A stretch of 61,526 nucleotides of DNA from Temnopleurus reevesii (taxonomy: Eukaryota > Echinodermata > Echinoidea > Temnopleuroida > Temnopleuridae). The DNA lies in NCBI GenBank assembly GCA_036244855.1, contig BQKZ01001296.1, positions 14,821-76,346 on the forward strand, in the 5' to 3' direction. The translations under genes and the position numbers were made by a program. Positions 55,401-61,526 of this stretch are shown here, piece by piece. A model generated the notes under the pieces. The model did not search any database. It worked only from the letters and a program-made list of their open reading frames with translations, and was not told where the DNA came from. Each line of letters opens with the position of its first letter. Within the stretch, counting starts at the first letter, position 1.

Positions 55401-56715
55401 ATGTGACATTAAATCATTGTACAAAAATCCACTCAAATCCATCGTATATGTTGGACACACATTAAGATGTTTTGCTATATGTATCTTAATTCTTGCACTA
55501 TACAGTTAAATGTGATAATACATTCAATCTTTGTATTAAATTGAGGGATCCACAAAATGAATTTAATTAGATCCTCCCGTTTTTTTTTCAACTTCATGAA
55601 TATTAAATAAAAAGTATTCACTTTTTAGATGTTTGTATTTCAAATGTTTTTGTTTTTAAATGTTTAGTACTATTGAGGGTGGTTGTTCTATCCGTGCATG
55701 AGTTTTGTTATTCATGGTGAAATTTGTTGTGAGTTTAGTCAAATTTAAGCAAAAAATCAAATCTCAAATCTGAATCTGACAAAGTACGCAACTTAACAAA
55801 ATATCTGTACCGAATCTATTAAAAACGCGAATAAGATGTGGCTATCTAAATAAAATTTATCAAGAAATCAAATTCTGTTTTTTCGGTATTAATTTGATTC
55901 TTAACTTAATTTGACGCTTTTGAGTCGAGACAGGATCAAATAATTCATTCATTTTTAATGAAGAACGTGCGAACATGTCAACATAACCCTTTCTCAACGC
56001 GTTTCATGTTAATTAGGAATGTAAAATGGCTGATGATAATGTTCAATATTTGTCTTTGCCGTTTCAATTTTAGGTGCCAATAAGAATTATACCGACACAA
56101 TTGATGTTTGGTTTTCCATCCCCAATATTGATATAAATAATGTACCATTCAAATATTTGTAAATGTCACTTTTCTAATGGTTTTGTTTCAAGTTGTTATC
56201 ATTTTTTAATGAGGAGTGACTCTTGCATGTACAAAAAAACATAACAAAACAAACAATGTTGAAGGTTGTAGCCGTAACTCGTCTTTTCAAAGTAATTATG
56301 ATTACCTTAAAGAAAAATCCGTTTACGCATTGAAATTAATTATTGGAAATTCACAATGGCAAACTCAATAGAAACACTGTATGTTCAGTAAAACTATATC
56401 TAATCTAGATTATCTTGACATGAAGAAAAAAAAAATGATCTTACAAAAGCCCTTTTCCCGATTTACCGACGCTATTTCTAAAAACATAACATTCTTAAGC
56501 AAAAAAATATTTTTTTTTTGCCTAAGTGACTACCGTTCGATAATTGGAAAAATTCCCAAGTACGACTAGTGTACTATCGGTAACTGCGTCGAAAAATTGT
56601 ATTGAATACTTTAATGCTATATAATTATTGTTATTTGTATTATCATTAACGTCATCATTATTGTATATACTACTTATTTTGATTATTACTTTTATTTCTA
56701 TGATTGAAATCTAAT
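52444..56715. other. Non-coding DNA
   Basis: No gene recognised. It holds a GA-rich purine tract at 53080-53215, a GC-rich patch at 53670-53790, a smaller one at 54640-54730, a G run near 55261 and AT-rich DNA elsewhere. Confidence 0.55.
53080..53215 (+). repeat. GA-rich purine tract
   Basis: Imperfect (GA)n/(GGGA)n with GATAGATAGATAGA near 53156-53170. The Ser/Pro/Leu-rich minus-strand open frames are shadows of it. Confidence 0.85.
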
Positions 56716-56719
56716 ATTA

Positions 56720-56963
56720 TTGTAATTATCATCATCATCATAGTCATCATCATCTTCATCATCGTCAACATCATCATCATCATCATCACCATCATCGTTA
56801 TCATCATCATCATCATCATCATCATCTCCACCAACATCATCATCATTATCATCATCATCATCATCATCATGCTCATCGTTATCATCATTATACCAACATC
56901 ATCATCATCATCAGCAGCAGCAGCATCATCAGCATCATCAGCATCATTATTACCATCATCATC

Positions 56964-57021
<58 letters not shown>

Positions 57022-57105
57022 ACATCATCATCATCATCATCATATCATCATTATCACCACCATCATTATCACCATCATCATCATCATCATCATCATCTAA
57101 AGCAA
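56720..57105 (+). repeat. TCA/CAT microsatellite array
   Basis: About 385 bp of (TCA)n with CAGCAGCAGCAGCATCATCA inserts near 56920. It is the same triplet as the upstream GAT arrays but in the opposite strand orientation. Confidence 0.92.
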
Positions 57106-57548
57106 TACCTACATTAAACTGTGCTGAAGAAAATGGAAATATGCTTTGAGATGGTAAAAAAATAACTCTGTAAACAAATCATAATGGGAAAAATCATTTG
57201 CACATGCATAAGAATTGAAATCGTACCAAATGCAATCAAATATAATAAACAACGCCTAATATTTCTGCAATCGGCATTCCAAATTGTCACTAATTGGACA
57301 TTTAAGATGTCCCCCTCTCCAACGTCATTCATCAGTTTCCTTTCTCTACCTCTAATGAGTAACCACTTGAAAGCTAAACTCTGTCAATTGTGAGAATCTT
57401 CCCTAGCTATTGCTCCAATTTTCGTTCTAAAATTCAATAAGACGAGGCCGGAGTCATGAAATTAAACATGATGTTTGCCCAACACCAACGGGGCAATATG
57501 GAAAGGACATCCGCTGTCTGTGGCTCTGTAAATTTCAGACTAAATTAG
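57106..57548. other. Non-coding DNA before the tandem duplication
   Basis: No gene recognised. 57410-57540 is somewhat GC-richer and could belong to the same putative regulatory block as the duplicated unit that follows. Confidence 0.5.
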
Positions 57549-58490
57549 GAGCCCAAATAAATAATAATCGTGTGTCAATAGGGATCTAATAACGTCTTTT
57601 GTCTATTTTATTGCTGGTGTGAGACTGTAACAACTCGCTTCACGTATTTCAGCGCTAATCTTCGGCGCAGTGTTAACGTTGTTGGTATCGCCGAAGGTGT
57701 CTGATGACCAAAATTGACAGATTTTATTTATTTATTTATTGCATTTTGTTTCTTTCAATCATATTTATCTCTCATCCATTGTTTGCATGTTTCTTGTAAA
57801 TATTTATTTTAAACCTATTGCTTCGTTGCTGATGCATTTTTTAATGCTTTACCCTTCCGATTTCCAAACTTTGAAATAATATTAAAAATTACCTAAGTAT
57901 ACCCTAAAAAAAAGATTTTCGATGTCTTATCAAATGACCAATTAGAAAAATTACAGCTCATCAAATTCTAATCAATTTTTTTTCGCGTGATTGCACGTTT
58001 ATTATGATAAGAAAACTTAGGAGCCCAAATGAATAATTATCTTGTGTCAATAGGGATCTAATAACGTCTTTTGTCTATTTTATTGCTGGTGTAAGACTGT
58101 AACAACTCGCTTCAAGTATTTCAGGTTTAATCTTCTGCGCAGTGTTAACGTTGTTGGTATCGCCGACGGTGTCTGATGACCAAAATTGACATAGAATTTA
58201 TTCATTTATTTATTGCCTTTTCGTTCATTCAATCATTTTTATCTCTCATGTATTGCTTTCATGCTTTTTGTATATATATTTTTGACCTATTGCTTCGTTT
58301 CTGATGTTATTTTCTTTATGTTTCCTTCTTCCAATTTCGCCAAAATTCAAGGAGAAATGATTCAACAAAAATGAATTATTACTGATGGAAAGTATTCGAA
58401 TGTCATATCAAATGGCTATTTAGAAACATTATAGGTAATTGAATTCGATGTAATTTATATAATACAATGTAATTTGTTTATTCTTTTACG
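57549..58490. repeat. 472-bp tandem duplication, two adjacent copies
   Basis: Copy 1 is 57549-58020 and copy 2 starts at 58021 with the same GAGCCCAAAT. A stretch of 50 bases is identical (57571-57620 and 58043-58092). Further strong matches are ACTGTAACAACTCGCTTCA, GCAGTGTTAACGTTGTTGGT and GGTGTCTGATGACCAAAATT. The 3' halves are more diverged. There is no ORF, no TIR and no tRNA promoter. Patchy conservation is what one would expect of a duplicated regulatory element. Confidence 0.88.
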
Positions 58491-58909
58491 TTTCTTATGA
58501 AACATGCAAATAAAAATCACCAAAATAAAAGAATTTAGTTATTTAACACCTAATGTTTTCAAAATCGCATCGGCACCATTTTTCTTCATGATCGGCTTAA
58601 TTATTGAACTAGCCACTGACGGTGAATAAACCTTTATCTATATACTTGGAGTTTTAGAAACGTTAAAATAAATCATTTGCAACATAAGTGGATGCTAAAT
58701 AAAAGAATATAAACAACGCGAGCCAAGAGCATGAAGAGTTTACAGGAAAATTTCGTATTCATGCATTATGGTAATTGATCTAAACACAACTCTGGTGATT
58801 GTTCTTATACACGTCCTATTTTTCCTTTTTTCTTGTACAGTGTTTTTTTCTTCTTCGTTTTTCAAATTTTATTTTATTTTAACCATCTTCCTATTTTCCT
58901 TGGTATGTG

Positions 58910-58941
<32 letters not shown>

Positions 58942-59939
58942 CCTTTCTTGATATTTTTCTTGTATCTATATAGGATAACCAATTCATCAGTTCGGTATTT
59001 TTCATTGCAGCCGTAGCAAATAAGCAAAAGTTATGATAAAGTAGGAAAAATTACTACCCGTTAGATATCGAGCAAATGATCTCTGAGCTACATAAGATTG
59101 CATTGTATCGGTAGTTTTGCGATTTTTTTTTCTATTCAATTAAGAAAATGATTTTTGCGCAAAGTCAATATAGGCTTTAAAACAGAAAAACTTGTGGAAA
59201 TCATTTTATCTAATTTTACTTTGAAATCAAGAATCAATTGAATCTGGTCGTATAATTCTTTTTAGCACTACAGGTTTCCAATATTTTATTGCTGTTTTTG
59301 TGTATAAGTGTAATCTAAAGACTGTTAAAACATTAATGACATACACCAGTTCAGTAAATACATTAAAACTTTCATTAATGATATAACTAACTCTTCCGTA
59401 TTTCGCAATTACTCTCAGACCATACTCTACAGAAGCTTTAATTCATGCTTTTTGGCAAAGTTTTGATTGAAACAGTATTACCTGAAACTAATACAGGCCT
59501 TACTTTAATCACTATATACCTTCCGTGCCCCTATTTTGTTTGATATATCGAACGGGGTTTTATGAGTGTTTTCCGGGCCCCAGGGGGCAACTCATAAGAA
59601 CGTTTAAAATTCGTTTGAACAAGCGTGCAAAGTTAAAAAACGAGAAAATTATCTACGGCGATAGAGTTTCTCAGGAGATAGCGGCTTGTATTTTGCACAG
59701 GAACGCCTGTGCATATACTCCGGTACCCCCAAAACAAATTGAACTAAATTGGAAATTTTGTGGCTGATTTCCCACAACCAGTTTGTCCGTTCCGCTGCAA
59801 TTCAATCGGAGAATTCATTTCGTCTTATTTTAACGATTTCTAACTATACGCGCTAAACCAACCCACCTGTCCACATACGTGCGTTTCTAGCATTCACTTC
59901 GTAGTATTTACTCCTGGAATCGATAGAGAAAGGTGCTTA
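58491..59939. other. Non-coding DNA
   Basis: AT-rich with a 29-base T run at 58911-58939. I see no gene; the 80-codon frame at 59525-59767 has no recognisable family. Confidence 0.55.
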
Positions 59940-60210
59940 TTTCCGACGGCATATAGTGCGATGCCTAGCCAATGCAAACGGAAAATATATCAGTTACATT
60001 CCTGATTTGTAGTTTGATTTGCATCGTCACGGCGCCCGTACTCGCTGGCCGAACGTCTTGGGCTTTCCGAGGCTCCGAGCGGCCAGAGGGAGCAAAACGC
60101 CATAAACTCCCCGGAGAGAATTCCTTTGAATGTGAAGTTAGCTTTGCCGCCTCGAGAGCGAGACCGCCTTTTAGAAGCAAAGGCGCCACGGCATGGTGGG
60201 ATTCTATCAT
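59940..60210. promoter_or_regulatory. GC-rich island, candidate regulatory element
   Basis: A GC-rich patch with CGTCACGGCGCC, GGCCGAACG, CTTTGAATG (TCF-like) and ATTTGCAT (octamer). Open frames of about 80 codons exist on both strands but neither matches a family. It might be an enhancer, or the first exon or promoter of a gene beyond the window. Confidence 0.22.
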
Positions 60211-60343
60211 TTAAAAGGAGTCCTTTCTTTTGATCTTTTTTCTTGAATTATTTTTTTTTACAGCACTTGTTTTTCTTCTCTCTATCCATTTCCCTCGTTT
60301 ATCTTCGTTTATATCTTCCGCCATTATCTTCCGCCATTATCCG

Positions 60344-60400
60344 CCGCCACCACCACCACCACCACCACCACCACCACCACCACCATCACCATCATCATCA
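60344..60400 (+). repeat. (CCA)n microsatellite
   Basis: A run of CCA triplets turning into ATCATCATCA. The Pro-run and His-run open frames here are repeat translations. Confidence 0.92.
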
Positions 60401-60404
60401 ATGT

Positions 60405-60720
60405 CATCAAACTTCTGATTATTCTACTTCTACTCATTCTCCTTCCTCGTTGTTTTCATCAGAGTATTCTGCTCAATATTTGTTCTTCTTCGTTGCATTC
60501 TTCATCTTCTTCTTTTTGTTTGGTATAAAGGTATTTAAGATCCTTTTCCTTCTCGTATTCTTCTTCACCTCCTCCTTATGCTTCTTCATCTTCTTCTTCT
60601 TCTTTTTTTAAAATTCTTCTTCATTTTATTCTTCCTCTTCTAGTACGGCCTCCTCATCCTTATGTTTCTTTTTCTTCTTCGTCTTTTGCAATTTTCTTAT
60701 AACGAGTTTCAAAAGTACAT
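60405..60720 (+). repeat. TTC/CTT pyrimidine-rich tract
   Basis: Imperfect (TTC)n and (CTT)n with few purines. There is no coding signal. Confidence 0.8.
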
Positions 60721-61526
60721 TGTGCTGGTTGTATTGCTCTTGTCATTTTTTCAATCCTGTCCAAGTTCTAGTTCACGTTAATTTTCTACAAATCACAAAT
60801 TAGAGTATGATACATGTAAACAAAAACAATGAAAAAAACACAATACGATGTTAAATAAAAGCAATAAAAAGCTTGCGAAGTATAAGTACAAGTATAGGCA
60901 TAAGTACAATGTATAAGTATATGTAGAGAATAGGAAAAAGAAACTATAGAAATATATTCGACATCGCGTTTTTTTCTTTTAAAACAATATTATTCATTTC
61001 TTAAAAACTATAGGGGATAAATGGAGAAAGCCTAGATATGAAAAAACAATGCTTGTTGTTTATAGGCCTTCGAACATGATGATGATAATGTCTAATCATT
61101 TTAAATCTACCCAATGTGTTTTAAGTTAAAATGTGATTTGAAAACAGGCGCAATTGATTAATCTAGTTCTTCCCTTTTCCACATACTGTGATGCAGGGCA
61201 ATAGTTTTACGCACAACCAAACTAGCTGCATTAATATGCAAGTCTTTAGTCGAAAAACACTTGAGCATTTGTTTTCGTTCTTTTGAGGAGTTGATATGAA
61301 CAAATCGCAACCATTTTCTATTAATCATGTTAATTGAGTTTCATGGCAATTGTCACCATTTCATCATCTCTGTGAGTATGTTCTCCATCGAGACCCAAAC
61401 CGCAAAACCAAATACAATATTCTGCCAAAATAATTTAAGTTTTAGTAACAGTTCTACACACAACAATTGTAAGTCAATTGATTTGGTACTTTTGAATTCA
61501 TTGTTGCAATAATCAGCCGCGCACCG
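60721..61526. other. Non-coding DNA to window end
   Basis: AT-rich, with AAGTATAAGTACAAGTATAG-type short repeats near 60880-60925. The last bases CAGCCGCGCACCG resemble the CAGGCGCGCACCG that precedes the G run at 23014-23026. Confidence 0.55.

Noticed and set aside
59972..60214. 80-codon frame starting with a hydrophobic stretch resembling a signal peptide
   Set aside because: The rest has no recognisable domain and the opposite strand is equally open; left as a GC-rich island.
1..61526. CRISPR arrays, operons or other prokaryotic systems
   Set aside because: The genes have introns, the repeats are eukaryotic microsatellites, MITEs and SINEs, and no spacer-repeat structure was seen.

Overview
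This is animal genomic DNA. Both genes are split by canonical GT-AG introns, and the surrounding DNA is AT-rich with many microsatellites, short inverted-repeat (MITE-like) elements and tRNA-derived SINEs. The two proteins assembled here read as deuterostome orthologues, and the Brachyury protein has the sequence character of a sea urchin Brachyury. I infer an echinoid such as Lytechinus or a relative; the species call is inference.

Region 1 (1-20.1 kb, + strand): a complete UFL1 gene, the scaffold-type E3 ligase for the ubiquitin-like modifier UFM1. Nineteen coding exons join without a frame break into 2385 nt (794 codons plus stop), the same length as human UFL1. Its introns hold MITE-like hairpins, several SINE copies, a partial tandem duplication of exon 6, and a run of decayed copies of the 3' half of exon 14.

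Region 2 (about 20.1-25.0 kb): intergenic DNA with a SINE, a long-TIR element and a 265-base assembly gap between a G run and a C run. It ends in the upstream region of the second gene, which has CCAAT motifs, a consensus TCF/LEF site and a TATA box.

Region 3 (25.0-40.9 kb, + strand): a complete Brachyury (T) gene, seven coding exons giving 506 codons. It has an N-terminal HLLSAV motif, a full T-box and a long Ser/His-rich C-terminus ending in a conserved [13 protein letters not shown] tail. Two large GAT/GGT arrays lie at the two ends of intron 3, and introns 3 and 6 contain GC-richer patches with transcription-factor motifs.

Region 4 (40.9-61.5 kb): about 20 kb with no gene I can support. 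It holds GT, GA, CA, TCA and CCA repeats, MITE-like elements, a second tRNA-derived SINE family, and GC-richer islands that could be distal Brachyury enhancers. The clearest is a 472-bp block duplicated in tandem at 57.5-58.5 kb with a 50-base run identical between copies.

The two genes are in tandem and have unrelated jobs: UFL1 is a housekeeping UFMylation factor, and Brachyury is a developmental transcription factor for endomesoderm and gut. I found no new multi-gene system. The interest lies in exon-duplication scars, composite inverted-repeat elements and candidate cis-regulatory DNA.
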